Source: Roseibium sediminicola (GTDB lineage: Bacteria > Pseudomonadota > Alphaproteobacteria > Rhizobiales > Stappiaceae). From it: a stretch of DNA of 51,219 bases. A program made the position numbers and the translations under genes. The stretch is from the NCBI RefSeq assembly GCF_023156505.1, contig NZ_JALNMJ010000032.1:1-51219 (forward strand), written 5' to 3'. Positions 33,523-42,424 of this stretch are shown here, one piece after another (the first letter of the stretch is position 1; the number at the start of each line of letters is the position of its first letter). Below the pieces are notes generated by a model that ran no database searches, was not told where the DNA came from, and saw only the letters and a list, made by a program, of their open reading frames with translations.

Positions 33523-35343
33523 TCAAGCAAGAAGACGGACAACGCTCAGCGCCTCGGTCTTGCCCTTGACGGTGTGAGGCCCGATCGGCTGGCATTCGAT
33601 CGTGTCATCGAGGTTTTGCGCGATTTCGTTGGAGGCCAGGATGATGACCTCGGCGCTGTCGTCGATTTCCTTGCCGAGGCTTTCCAGGCGGGAGGCAACA
33701 TTCACCGTGTCGCCGATCACCGTGTAATTGACCCGTTCCGGAGCGCCGATGTCGCCGACCACAAGCGGTCCCATATGGAGGCCGATGCGGATGCGGACCG
33801 GGGCCTTGCCCTGCGCGGTGCGCTTCTGGTTGTCGGCGTGGATGGCACGGGCCATGGCGAGCGCGGCTCTTGCGGCCGGTTCGGCCGGATTGGCGAGACG
33901 GTCCGGCGCGCCCCAGAAGGCCATCACGCTGTCGCCGATATATTTGTCGATCGTGCCGCCTTCGCGGGTTATTTCCGCGCCGAGCAGCGACAGGTGATGG
34001 TTGACGAAGGCGGCGGTCTCCGATGCGGACAGGCCTTCGGAAACAGACGTGAAACCGGCGATGTCGGTGAACAGAACGGCGACTTTCCGTTCTTCCGGAG
34101 GGGCGTCGGCGCGGCCTTCGCGCAGCAACTTGCGGACAAGGGTCTTCGGCACATAGCGGCTGAAGGCGGCGAGGCCGCCGACCATTGAGTTAAACCCGCT
34201 GGCCAGATCGTCGAGTTCCCGGACAAAACTGCCGGGAAGCTGCTCCACGGTGTCCAGCTCGAGGTCTGCGACGGCGCGGGCGCCGACGGCAGCCCTCCGG
34301 ATCGGCTGGCCGATGCGATGGGCCAGAAAACCCGCGCCGACCAGCGACAGGCCCAGCAGGGCGACCCCGATCAAAATGGCATCGGTCAACTGCTCAAAAG
34401 GCTGTTCCAGGACCTGCGCCGGAAAATGTGCCCCGAACGATATCGGCAAACCGGTCGGTCCGAGTTCCGGGCTCTGGATGACGACAAAACGCTTGTCGCC
34501 GGCGGTATCGTAGCCGGCGCGCAGTTCGTGTCCGTCGCGGATGCCATAACCGGTGGCATCGACGGCGACCGTTGATTTCAGGGTTTTCAGGAAGTCGTCA
34601 GGGACTTTTTCGAGCGCAATGAGCGGGGCGTTCGGGGCAAGCTCGCCGAACACTTCCGAAAGGGCGGGATGGGCAATCAGGCCGTAGGATTGCGGGTTGA
34701 TCATGAAGACCCGGACAAGTTCGGTGGATATGTCCTTGGTGATCTCCGACAGCCGCTCCATGGACATGGCGACCAGCACCAGACCTTCATAGGCATTGCC
34801 GTCCTCTGACAGGATCGGCTGAACATGGGAGATATAGGTGTGCTGGCGCTGCGGATAGTAGGCCGGGCCGGTCCAGAACGGCCGGGTCTTGGCGGCGGAT
34901 GAGGCGATCAGGCCCGCCAGGACATGCGTTTCGTCGGTGGTTGGCACAAATTGCGGAACGAGAATGCCGTCGCCGCGGCCGCGGTCGATCTGGATGAAAT
35001 TGCCGTTCCGGTCGGCGACGATGACGAAAGAGACATGCTCCATGGCCGACAGGGTGCCGAAGAGATAATCCGCCATTTCCTGCGGCTTGCGCATCAGGAT
35101 GTTGCCGGTCGTCAGCGCCAGCGTGGTGAAACGGCTGGCCTCCTCGACGGCCTTGATCTGCGCGGTGAAGGCCTGTTCCAGGGAGTGCATGCCGATATTG
35201 ATCAGGGCGCCACCCAGCTGGCGGACAACCTTCTCCGATGTGGTCGCCTGCACGAGGAGTACCAATGCGGCGGTGGCAAAAACGAAGGTGCCGATCACGG
35301 TCGCAAGGGTGGGGGTGATGTGCAGGCGCCGGGTGCGGATCAA
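33523..35343 (-). CDS. Membrane adenylate/guanylate cyclase (class III), paralog 1
   Basis: The 606-residue product has a TM near 15-35, a large periplasmic Cache-like sensor of about 280 residues (FVIVADRNGNFIQIDRG, FWTGPAYYPQRQHTYISHV), a second TM near 325-350, HAMP (GQPIRRAAVGARAVADLEL) and a class III cyclase domain. Metal-binding Asp residues lie in VLFTDIAGFT and KYIGDSVMAFWGAP; the Lys of GGTIDKYIGD fits an adenine-binding position, and NYTVIGDTVNVASRLE is intact. It probably makes cAMP; guanylate specificity is not excluded. Translation starts at TTG with AAGG upstream. It is tandem with a close paralog 78 nt upstream. Confidence 0.92.
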   Translation of the reverse strand: MIRTRRLHITPTLATVIGTFVFATAALVLLVQATTSEKVVRQLGGALINIGMHSLEQAFTAQIKAVEEASRFTTLALTTGNILMRKPQEMADYLFGTLSAMEHVSFVIVADRNGNFIQIDRGRGDGILVPQFVPTTDETHVLAGLIASSAAKTRPFWTGPAYYPQRQHTYISHVQPILSEDGNAYEGLVLVAMSMERLSEITKDISTELVRVFMINPQSYGLIAHPALSEVFGELAPNAPLIALEKVPDDFLKTLKSTVAVDATGYGIRDGHELRAGYDTAGDKRFVVIQSPELGPTGLPISFGAHFPAQVLEQPFEQLTDAILIGVALLGLSLVGAGFLAHRIGQPIRRAAVGARAVADLELDTVEQLPGSFVRELDDLASGFNSMVGGLAAFSRYVPKTLVRKLLREGRADAPPEERKVAVLFTDIAGFTSVSEGLSASETAAFVNHHLSLLGAEITREGGTIDKYIGDSVMAFWGAPDRLANPAEPAARAALAMARAIHADNQKRTAQGKAPVRIRIGLHMGPLVVGDIGAPERVNYTVIGDTVNVASRLESLGKEIDDSAEVIILASNEIAQNLDDTIECQPIGPHTVKGKTEALSVVRLLA

Positions 35344-35421
35344 ATGCTTGCCTTGGTGCAGAAGAATCGTCCGTCAATTCATACAGCGTCCCTTAGCCCG
35401 GAGCAAAGCCGGCAGTTTCCC

Positions 35422-37233
35422 TCAGAGCAGGCGGACCACCTCGACGGCCTCCGCCTTTCCCTTGACCTTGCGCAGGCCGATGGAGTGGCGGTCGATGCTG
35501 TCGCTCAACTTCACGTCGATGTCTCCCGAGGCCAGAATGATCACATCCGCGCTGTCGTCGATCTCCTTGCCGAGGCTCTCCAGACGTGAGGCCGCGTTCA
35601 CAGTGTCGCCGATCACCGTGTAATTGACCCGTTCGGGAGCGCCGATGTCGCCGACCACAAGTGGGCCGAGATGCAGACCGATGCGGATGCGCACCGGCGG
35701 TTCGCCCCGCGCGGTGCGTTCTTCGTTGTCGGCGCGTATGGCCCTTGCCATGCCGAGCGCTGCCCGGGCGGCGGGTTCGGCCGGATTGTCCAGCCTTTCC
35801 GGCGCGCCCCAGAAGGCCATCACGCTGTCGCCGATATACTTGTCGATGGTTCCGCCTTCCTTGGTGATTTCGGCGCCGAGCAGGGAGAGGTGATGATTGA
35901 CGAAGGCGGCCGTTTCGGTTGCGGACATGCCTTCCGAGGCGGAGGTGAACCCGGCAATGTCGGTGAACAGAACCGCGACCTCGCGTTCTTCCGGCGGCGC
36001 TTCCGCGCGGCCTTCTCTCAGGAGTTTTTGAACGAGTGTGGTCGGCACATAGCGGTTGAAGGCCTTCAGGCCGCTGACCATGGCATTGAAGCCCTTGGAG
36101 AGGTCGTCCAGCTCGCGGATCACGCTGGCGGGCAAAGGCTCCACGGCGGAGAGATTGAGGCTGGCAACTTCCTTCGCCGCTCCAGAGGCCCTTTGGACAG
36201 GCCGGGCGATGCGCTGTGCCAGCAGCACTGCGCCGATCAGGGACAGCAGCAGCAAACCGGCACCGACCGCGACGGCGACGAGCAGCTGCTCGAGCGGCTG
36301 GTCCAGGAACTGGGCCGGGAAATGGGTGCCAATGCGCACAGGCAACCCCAGAAGATCCACGTTTTTCTGCTCCAGGATGACGAAGCGTTTGACCCCGTTG
36401 CCGTCAAAGCCGACATGCAGGTCGAGGTCTTCGGAAATGTCGAAGGACGCATTGTCCAGTTTCGGCATATCCGCAAAGTTTTTCAGGAACGCATCGGGTA
36501 CCCGTGCGATGTCGGGCAGGGGACTGTCCGCGCTGAGCTCATCGAACATCTTGTGCAGGTCCGGGTGGCCGACGATCTTGTGGCTGCCCTCCTGGACCAG
36601 GAACACGGTGATATCGTCCGTCGACGCGTGCCAGGTGATCTCCGAGACACGATCCAGCGACATGCCGATCAAGAGGCTTCCGCGATAGGTCTTGCCCTCA
36701 AAAAGCGGGCGGACATAGACATAGTAGGTGTGTTTTCGCCCGGGCATGTAGAAGGGAGCGCTCCAGAACGCTTCGCTGCGGGTTTTCGCCTCCTCCGTCA
36801 GAGGGACCAGGATCGGGACATCGGCGGCCAGATCGATGTCGCCACCGAGAAGGGTGCCGTCGGCATCGCCGCGGTCGACATCGACCCCGAGCCCCGTGTC
36901 ATCCACCAGGACAAGGAAAGACACCTGTTCCATGGGAGCCAGCGCGCCGTAGAGATAGCTGATCAAAAGGTCCGGATCATCGAACCGCAACTCCTTGCGT
37001 TCGAAGGAAAGGCGGGTGAATTCGGCGGTTTCCGTGATCGGGTGAAGCTGTTCGACAAAGGAGGTTTGCGCCGAATCCATGCCGATGTCGACAAGGGTGC
37101 CGCCAAGTTCGCGCACCACGCTGGCCGAGGTTACAGCTTGAATGATCAGGATCGCCGCGGCCGTCACCAGGACAAAGGCACCGATCACGGAGGCCAGTGT
37201 CGGTGTGATGAAGAGTTTCCTGTGTGCTGCCAA
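35422..37233 (-). CDS. Membrane adenylate/guanylate cyclase (class III), paralog 2
   Basis: The 603-residue product has the same layout as its downstream neighbour: TM, periplasmic Cache-like domain (FLVLVDDTGLGVDVDRGDAD, FYMPGRKHTYYVYV), TM, HAMP (ARPVQRASGAAKEVASLNL) and cyclase. The catalytic domains are nearly identical (VLFTDIAGFTSASEGMSATE, GGTIDKYIGDSVMAFWGAPE, NYTVIGDTVNAASRLESLGK), while the sensor domains have diverged strongly, which points to tandem duplication followed by new signal specificity. The start is TTG with a strong GGGAGGG five bases upstream. It is probably cotranscribed with paralog 1. Confidence 0.92.
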   Translation of the reverse strand: MAAHRKLFITPTLASVIGAFVLVTAAAILIIQAVTSASVVRELGGTLVDIGMDSAQTSFVEQLHPITETAEFTRLSFERKELRFDDPDLLISYLYGALAPMEQVSFLVLVDDTGLGVDVDRGDADGTLLGGDIDLAADVPILVPLTEEAKTRSEAFWSAPFYMPGRKHTYYVYVRPLFEGKTYRGSLLIGMSLDRVSEITWHASTDDITVFLVQEGSHKIVGHPDLHKMFDELSADSPLPDIARVPDAFLKNFADMPKLDNASFDISEDLDLHVGFDGNGVKRFVILEQKNVDLLGLPVRIGTHFPAQFLDQPLEQLLVAVAVGAGLLLLSLIGAVLLAQRIARPVQRASGAAKEVASLNLSAVEPLPASVIRELDDLSKGFNAMVSGLKAFNRYVPTTLVQKLLREGRAEAPPEEREVAVLFTDIAGFTSASEGMSATETAAFVNHHLSLLGAEITKEGGTIDKYIGDSVMAFWGAPERLDNPAEPAARAALGMARAIRADNEERTARGEPPVRIRIGLHLGPLVVGDIGAPERVNYTVIGDTVNAASRLESLGKEIDDSADVIILASGDIDVKLSDSIDRHSIGLRKVKGKAEAVEVVRLL

Positions 37234-37348
37234 GGGTCCCTCCCGCCTGCCGGATTTCGGGCTGTTCCTTGACCTCTAGCGGGTTCAGGCGGTTAGGAGA
37301 AGGGCAAACCGGTCCGGACCCAGTGGGTTTGAGGCCTCGCAAAGGAAA

Positions 37349-37379
37349 AAGACCCGCAGAGCGGCACTCTGCGGGTCTT
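37349..37379 (-). terminator. Rho-independent terminator of the SulP gene
   Basis: A perfect 13-bp stem (AAGACCCGCAGAG / CTCTGCGGGTCTT) has a 5-nt loop. On the minus strand it is followed by TTTTTCC, and it lies 25 nt after the SulP stop. Confidence 0.88.
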
Positions 37380-37403
37380 GATGTCTGCCGAACAAAGACT
37401 GGC

Positions 37404-38987
37404 TTAGGACGGCTTTTCCGATGCGTCGAATCTGTGACCATAATCGACGGCAATCTCGTAGTCCGGGTCTTCCAGAACGGAGACTTCGACCAGATTGCCC
37501 GCCTTTGCCAGAAGCTTCTGGCAGTCCGGGGACAGGTGGCGCAGATGCAGGCGTTTGCCGGCGGCTTCGTATTTGGAGGCAAGCGCATCGATCGCTTCCA
37601 GGCCGGAATGGTCGACAACACGGCTGTCGATGAAGTCGACGACAATGTCGTCCGGGTCGCTTGCGGGATCGAACAGATCGACAAAGCCGGTGGTCGAGCC
37701 GAAGAACAATGGACCGGAGAGCCGGTAGACCTTCCAGCCTTCCTTGCTGGTGCCGATGCGTGCGCTGATGCGGCTGGCCGCGTTCCAGGCATAGGCCAGC
37801 GCCGAGATGATGACACCAACGACCACGGCGACCGCAAGGTCGGAATAGACGGTGACGCAGGTGACCACGACCATGACCAGGGCGTCGATCAGCGGGATCT
37901 TGTGCACGATCTTCAGGCTGGCCCAGGCGAAGGTACCGATGACGACCATGAACATCACGCCGACAAGGGCGGCGACCGGGATCTGCTCGATCAGCGGCGA
38001 GGCGATGACGATGAAGGAGAGCAGGAACAGCGCCGCAGCGATACCGGAAATGCGGGTGCGGGCGCCGGATTTCACGTTGATCATCGACTGGCCGATCATG
38101 GCGCAGCCGCCCATGCCGCCGAAGAAACCGGTGACCACGTTGGCTGTGCCCTGGGCGACACATTCCTTGGAGGCGCCACCTTTGGTGTTGGTCAGATCCG
38201 CCACCAGATTGAGCGTCAGCAGCGATTCAATCAGGCCGATGGCCGAGAGAATGATCGCGTAGGGGAGAATGATCTTCAGCGTTTCGAAGGTCAGCGGCAC
38301 CATCGGAATGTGGAATTGGGGCAGGCCGCCCGAGATGGAGGCGAGGTCGCCGACGGAGCGGGTGTCCAGGTTGAAGCCGAGAACCAGGGCGGTGACCACG
38401 AGAATGCCGGCGAGCGGTGCCGGAAACGCCTTGGTCAGTTTCGGCAGGAACCAGATCACCGCCATGGTCAGGGCGACCAGGCCGAGCATCAGATAGAGCT
38501 GGGAGCCGCTCATCCAGGTCAGCCCGCCGGCGCTGTCCGGCACCTTGAACTGGCCCATCTGCGCCAGGAAGATCACGATGGCCAGGCCGTTGACGAACCC
38601 GAGCATCACCGGATGCGGCACCATGCGGATGAACTTGCCCCATCTGAGCAGGCCGACGCCGATCTGGATGATGCCCATCAGCACCACGGTTGCGAACAGG
38701 TATTCAACGCCGTGCTGGGCCACCAGGGACACCATCACCACGGCAAGGGCACCGGTCGCACCGGAGATCATGCCCGGCCGGCCGCCGATGCAGGCTGTGA
38801 TCAGGCCGACAAAGAAGGCCGCGTAGAGGCCGACCAGCGGATTGACGCCGGCGACGAATGCAAACGCCACTGCCTCGGGAACGAGCGCCAGGGCGACGGT
38901 CAAACCGGCGAGAAGTTCGGTTTTGATGCGCGCGGCATCCATTTTTACAGGTTTGACAGGCGCAAGGCCCTCTGCGCGTGCTGACAC
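37404..38987 (-). CDS. SulP-family anion transporter with STAS domain
   Basis: The product is about 527 residues: a SulP membrane core of 10-12 helices (ELLAGLTVALALVPEAVAFA, GGRPGMISGATGALAVVM, GFFGGMGGCAMIGQSMINV) and a C-terminal STAS domain (VVDFIDSRVVDHSGLEAIDA). SulP proteins carry sulfate, bicarbonate, chloride or dicarboxylates; the substrate is not assignable. Start: a GTG at 38987 has GGAG six bases upstream; alternatives are a TTG at 39032 and an ATG at 38942. It is monocistronic with a strong terminator. Confidence 0.93.
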   Translation of the reverse strand: MSARAEGLAPVKPVKMDAARIKTELLAGLTVALALVPEAVAFAFVAGVNPLVGLYAAFFVGLITACIGGRPGMISGATGALAVVMVSLVAQHGVEYLFATVVLMGIIQIGVGLLRWGKFIRMVPHPVMLGFVNGLAIVIFLAQMGQFKVPDSAGGLTWMSGSQLYLMLGLVALTMAVIWFLPKLTKAFPAPLAGILVVTALVLGFNLDTRSVGDLASISGGLPQFHIPMVPLTFETLKIILPYAIILSAIGLIESLLTLNLVADLTNTKGGASKECVAQGTANVVTGFFGGMGGCAMIGQSMINVKSGARTRISGIAAALFLLSFIVIASPLIEQIPVAALVGVMFMVVIGTFAWASLKIVHKIPLIDALVMVVVTCVTVYSDLAVAVVVGVIISALAYAWNAASRISARIGTSKEGWKVYRLSGPLFFGSTTGFVDLFDPASDPDDIVVDFIDSRVVDHSGLEAIDALASKYEAAGKRLHLRHLSPDCQKLLAKAGNLVEVSVLEDPDYEIAVDYGHRFDASEKPS

Positions 38988-39338
38988 AAGCTGCTCCAGG
39001 ATTGTTGTGTGATTTTTAATGGTCAGCGCCAAATCTGCCCGAATCCGGCTCTTTGACCTAAATCAAGTTGGCTTCTTCTAATCGATTTTTTGCAATGCAG
39101 CAAGTTTGCGGGCGGGAGGCTGCCATGCAATCGCCTGACATCACTTTCATATCGGCGCGCGTGTTTTCCAATGCTGAAGTGCTATTTCTTCAAATAAAAT
39201 TATAGGCTGTATTAAATTTCTGAGCGTATTTATGCGTATATGCGAGAGTATTGGCTGTTTGATATAATACTTCTTTGTTGTGTTTTGTTGTAATCTCTTG
39301 AATCGGGTTTCTTGGTTGCGCGCAGCAGGAGAGGTCGA
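38988..39338. other. A/T-rich divergent intergenic region
   Basis: The stretch from about 39140 to 39300 is clearly more A/T-rich than its surroundings. It contains TATAAT at about 39259 that could serve as a -10 for the binding-protein gene, but no good -35 at 16-18 nt. No gene is supported. Confidence 0.45.
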
Positions 39339-40079
39339 TTGCAATTCTTGCTACGGATCACGTTCTTATGGGTCTTTGTCTTCACTGTGTCCGCAGTTGA
39401 AGCGCAACAGCGGCTGGTGTTGTCAACCCTTGAAAGCACACCCAACGGAAGGATCGGTGCGGCGATCCTGAAGCGGGCTTATGCAGAGATCGGCATTGAG
39501 ATTGAGATCTACCAGACTTCGGGTCAGCGGGGTTTGATGCTGTCGTCCGCAGGCGCGGTTGACGGTGAAGTCGTTCGCTTTGGTGTTGTCGGCGATTTGC
39601 ACCCGACGCTGCGCCGGGTGGATGTGCCGATTGTGAGATTTGCAATGACCGTCTTTGTCAAAGAAAACGCGGTTTCTACGGTTAGACTCGACAACCTTGC
39701 GGCTCTTAGAGTGGGCCATCTGACAGGAACCGTTAAACTGGTTGAACTCACACAAGGGTTCAGCGATGTCTGGCGGGCGTCCTCAAATTCGGAATTGTTT
39801 GAAATGCTGGCGGCCGAACGTCTTGACGCGGTTATCAGCGATACGGTTGCTGGACGCATTGCGCTCGGTCGTCTCGGACTGAGCGGTATCACCGAACTCA
39901 AACCACCTTTGGTGCAGGATAATCTCTATCATTTCCTGCATGAGAAACATTCCCACCTTGTTCCTGAGATCGGCAGGGTGCTGCAAAGGATGACCCAGAC
40001 CGGCGAGTTGCGTGCCACGATCGAGGCCGAAATCAAATCCATGACCGGGCACGAAGCTCTAGGGTCTGTGGACAATTAG
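39339..40079 (+). CDS. Periplasmic solute-binding protein, C-terminus altered by a MITE-like insertion
   Basis: The 246-residue product has a signal peptide (FLLRITFLWVFVFTVSAVEA) and a type 2 periplasmic-binding fold (RLVLSTLESTPNGRIGAAIL, LRRVDVPIVRFAMTVFV, LRVGHLTGTVKLVELTQGF, FEMLAAERLDAVISD, HFLHEKHSHLVPEIGRVL). It starts at TTG with AGGAG upstream. The closest relative in the window is the protein at 41613-42359; they align over most of their length. The last residues (GSVDN and the stop) are encoded by the left end of the repeat element inserted at 40063, so the native C-terminus is lost. No transporter genes are adjacent. A sensory or scavenging role is unknown. Confidence 0.85.
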   Translation: MQFLLRITFLWVFVFTVSAVEAQQRLVLSTLESTPNGRIGAAILKRAYAEIGIEIEIYQTSGQRGLMLSSAGAVDGEVVRFGVVGDLHPTLRRVDVPIVRFAMTVFVKENAVSTVRLDNLAALRVGHLTGTVKLVELTQGFSDVWRASSNSELFEMLAAERLDAVISDTVAGRIALGRLGLSGITELKPPLVQDNLYHFLHEKHSHLVPEIGRVLQRMTQTGELRATIEAEIKSMTGHEALGSVDN

Positions 40080-40341
40080 GATTTGGTCTTGGTTTGGATA
40101 CAAATGGCTCGAGTTCAAGGAGCAAAGGCGTAGGAAGGGGCAGCCATTTCAAGCCTTTGCGACGCAGAAATGAGCCATTTGCATCAAATCCCCATTGCCA
40201 ACATCTGGGGGGACGCAGCGGATTTCGGTTTCGCGTGCGTCGGAAATTTCTCGTGGTAGGCAGCACCACTGCGAACTTTCCTCCTGCTCGAAGACCGAAA
40301 TCCGACAAGCGCCAAGACCGAAACGTAATTGTCCACAGACC
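40063..40341. mobile_element. MITE-like element with 16-bp perfect terminal inverted repeats, CTAG target duplication
   Basis: The ends are GGTCTGTGGACAATTA and its exact reverse complement; the similarity of the ends extends to about 30 bp with three mismatches. CTAG flanks both sides (40059-40062 and 40342-40345), fitting a 4-bp target duplication as in some IS5/IS427-group elements. At 279 bp it has no transposase. Inner hairpin arms include CAAATGGCTC / GAGCCATTTG (40101-40181) and GCAAAGGC / GCCTTTGC. It provides the stop codon of the upstream gene. Confidence 0.8.
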
Positions 40342-40417
40342 CTAGTCACCCGAATCTGAAGTTCGTCTTATTTCCCGGCACACTCGGAACGAACTTCAGA
40401 TTCAAAAGGGTGACTAG
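40342..40417. repeat. Small palindromic element with CTAG ends, copy B
   Basis: The element is 76 bp. The left arm is CTAGTCACCC joined to GAATCTGAAGTTCGT; the right arm is its reverse complement except for four extra bases (AAAA) between the two blocks. It abuts the 279-bp element, sharing its CTAG. See copy C for the same architecture. Confidence 0.8.
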
Positions 40418-40430
40418 CAAGCATATGTTT

Positions 40431-40508
40431 CTAGTGTGGTTTTTGAATTTGAAATTCGCTTCGATGGTTGCTGCAACAATGAGGCGAATTTCAAATTCAC
40501 CACACTAG
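40431..40508. repeat. Small palindromic element with CTAG ends, copy C
   Basis: The element is 78 bp. The left arm is CTAGTGTGGT, then TTTT, then GAATTTGAAATTCGC; the right arm pairs with both blocks without the TTTT. Block lengths (10 and 15), the 4-nt bulge and the CTAG ends are the same as in copy B, in the opposite orientation. Differences between copies are matched on both arms. From 40509 to 40655 the sequence is A/T-rich and probably holds the promoter of the next gene. Confidence 0.8.
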
Positions 40509-40655
40509 GTGCTCAGTTTGAGATGAACTAAACTTGTGGTTACTTATTCGTTTTCTTGCGTTGTGGTTAATAATTACAATATTGCATAGTCATTGTAGTT
40601 GTCATTCAATATGAAAGACTGGAGGTCGGAAGAAGGGTCTTAATCAGAGGTTGCC

Positions 40656-41411
40656 ATGTTGTTGAGTTCGTGCATTCGGTTCTTTGTGGGGTTGGCACTG
40701 ACCGTTCCATTGCTGCTTCCGGTGCGCGCGGATGAACTCGTGATGGCCACCGACGACTGGCCGCCTTTCCGGATATCGAACGAGCAGGGGCTGATCGGCC
40801 TTGATCTGGATCTGATCGACGAAATCGCCAAGCGGACAGGGGCGAGCCTGACCATTGCAAAAATGCCGTGGGGACGGGCCCTGACGTCCATGCAGACTGG
40901 CGACGTCGATGTGATGACCGGACTGGCCTATCGCGACGAACGGGCGCAATACATTGCCTATACCGACACGCCCTATTTCAAATGCACGACGGCCTTCTAC
41001 ACAATTGCCGGCCAGGCCCAAAAGATCAAAACCTACGAAGATCTTGCACGGTACCAAGTCGGATACGTTTTGCATTCGGCGTATTTCGACCGGTTCGACA
41101 ATGACGTTTCCCTCGACAAGGTCGGGGTGGCTCAGGAACAAATCCTGATCGACATGCTGATGAAACGGAGGTTCGGCGTGATGATCGGAACGGACTGCCA
41201 AGTGGACTATTTCATCAAGCGCCAGGGATTTGCGGGCAAGATCGAAAAGGCACCTTACAATCCCGGAAATGCCGTTGATCTGTTCCTGGGCGTGTCCAAG
41301 AAATCCGATTGGGCCGGCAAGCTGGACCTCCTGAACAAGGTGGTCAAGGACCTGGTCGATGAGGGCTTCGTCGACAAGATTTCAGAGGAATATTACGGCA
41401 CACATTCGTGA
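40656..41411 (+). CDS. Family 3 (polar amino acid type) periplasmic solute-binding protein
   Basis: The 251-residue product has a signal peptide (FFVGLALTVPLLLPVRA) and the SBP_bac_3 pattern: LVMATDDWPPFRISNEQGL, IGLDLDLIDEIAKRTG, GDVDVMTGLAYRDERA, VDLFLGVSKKSDWAGKL. It binds a small polar solute such as an amino acid in the periplasm. Permease and ATPase genes are absent nearby, so it may serve a distant transporter or a sensor. AGAGG precedes the ATG. It lies between two binding proteins of another subgroup, all in the same direction. Confidence 0.9.
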   Translation: MLLSSCIRFFVGLALTVPLLLPVRADELVMATDDWPPFRISNEQGLIGLDLDLIDEIAKRTGASLTIAKMPWGRALTSMQTGDVDVMTGLAYRDERAQYIAYTDTPYFKCTTAFYTIAGQAQKIKTYEDLARYQVGYVLHSAYFDRFDNDVSLDKVGVAQEQILIDMLMKRRFGVMIGTDCQVDYFIKRQGFAGKIEKAPYNPGNAVDLFLGVSKKSDWAGKLDLLNKVVKDLVDEGFVDKISEEYYGTHS

Positions 41412-41612
41412 TCGAACGGTGCTGTTGGTCCCTTTCTTTGGCGCCGTTTCGTGCGTCTCCTCGTCAGAATATGCAACCGGATTGCAGACAGGTTGCAAAC
41501 CTGCCTTCGTATCACGTAGAGTTACTTCTTCAAAAACTTGCGCTGCGCCGATTTGCGCGGAGAGGTTGATCTATTTGCTTTGAATGATTTGCTGCGATTG
41601 GGGAGGACGACA

Positions 41613-42359
41613 TTGAACCGGCTCGTCATGTGTGCCGTTTTGAGCGTATTCGCCGTCATTCACGCTGCGTCCGCACAGGACAGGTTGCGATTTTCCAGTT
41701 TTGACGCCCCCAACCTGACGCCACTGGCTGAGAGGATCTTGACGCGCGCATATGATGAACTCGGCATCCGGATCGAAGCCGTGCAGGCGAGTCCACGGCG
41801 GGCCCTGCTTGATGCCGCGTCTGGAAAGACCGACGGCGAATTGGTGCGTATCAAGGATGTCGGCGCCGACCACGAAAGCCTGATCCGGGTGGACGTGCCC
41901 ATCGTCGTGGCAAGGACCTATGCCTATGCCGTCAATCCGGGCCTGCGCGGCAAATCCTTTGATGAACTCAAGCATCTGCGCATCGGACATATCGCCGGGG
42001 CCCGCTTTGCCGTCGAACTCGCGGAAGGGTTCACCGAAATCTGGACGGCGGAATCTCCGGAGCAGCTTTTCGAGATGCTGCGCCGGGACCGCATCGACCT
42101 TGTGATCGCCGGGGAGGGCACAGGGCAAAGGCTTTCCAGGGAGCTTGACATGCCGGAAGTGTTCCCGATTGAGCCCTCGCTGCACTCGGTCGCCTTCTAC
42201 CATTTCCTGCATGAAAGCCATGCCGATCTTGTGCCGAAAATCGAGGACGTGCTTCGGCGACAGCTGAAACGTTCGTCCGGCGAGACGTATGAAGACAGAA
42301 AGTCGAGGGAGATCATCCCGGACAGGAACATTCTGCACAAGACAGGAATGAGCTCATAG
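41613..42359 (+). CDS. Periplasmic solute-binding protein, paralog of the 39339-40079 protein
   Basis: The 248-residue product has a signal peptide (LVMCAVLSVFAVIHAASA) and the same fold and motifs as the gene at 39339: RLRFSSFDAPNLTPLAERIL, LIRVDVPIVVARTYAYAV, LRIGHIAGARFAVELAEGF, LFEMLRRDRIDLVIAGEG, HFLHESHADLVPKIEDVLRR. It starts at TTG with GGGGAGG upstream. Its C-terminal tail of about 30 residues beyond the helix shows what the first paralog may have lost. Solute unknown; no transporter partner here. Confidence 0.87.
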   Translation: MNRLVMCAVLSVFAVIHAASAQDRLRFSSFDAPNLTPLAERILTRAYDELGIRIEAVQASPRRALLDAASGKTDGELVRIKDVGADHESLIRVDVPIVVARTYAYAVNPGLRGKSFDELKHLRIGHIAGARFAVELAEGFTEIWTAESPEQLFEMLRRDRIDLVIAGEGTGQRLSRELDMPEVFPIEPSLHSVAFYHFLHESHADLVPKIEDVLRRQLKRSSGETYEDRKSREIIPDRNILHKTGMSS

Positions 42360-42424
42360 CCGCCCGGCGGGATCATATGAGGCGCTGATATGTGGCGTGC
42401 CAACGAGATTCCGGGCGCAGTTGC

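Noticed and set aside
37224..38984. A 586-codon plus-strand frame rich in Asp/His/Gly
   Set aside because: It is the reverse of the SulP gene; the Asp/His richness comes from antisense codons, not from a real acidic protein.
40063..40341. Complete insertion sequence
   Set aside because: The terminal repeats are convincing, but 279 bp cannot encode a transposase.
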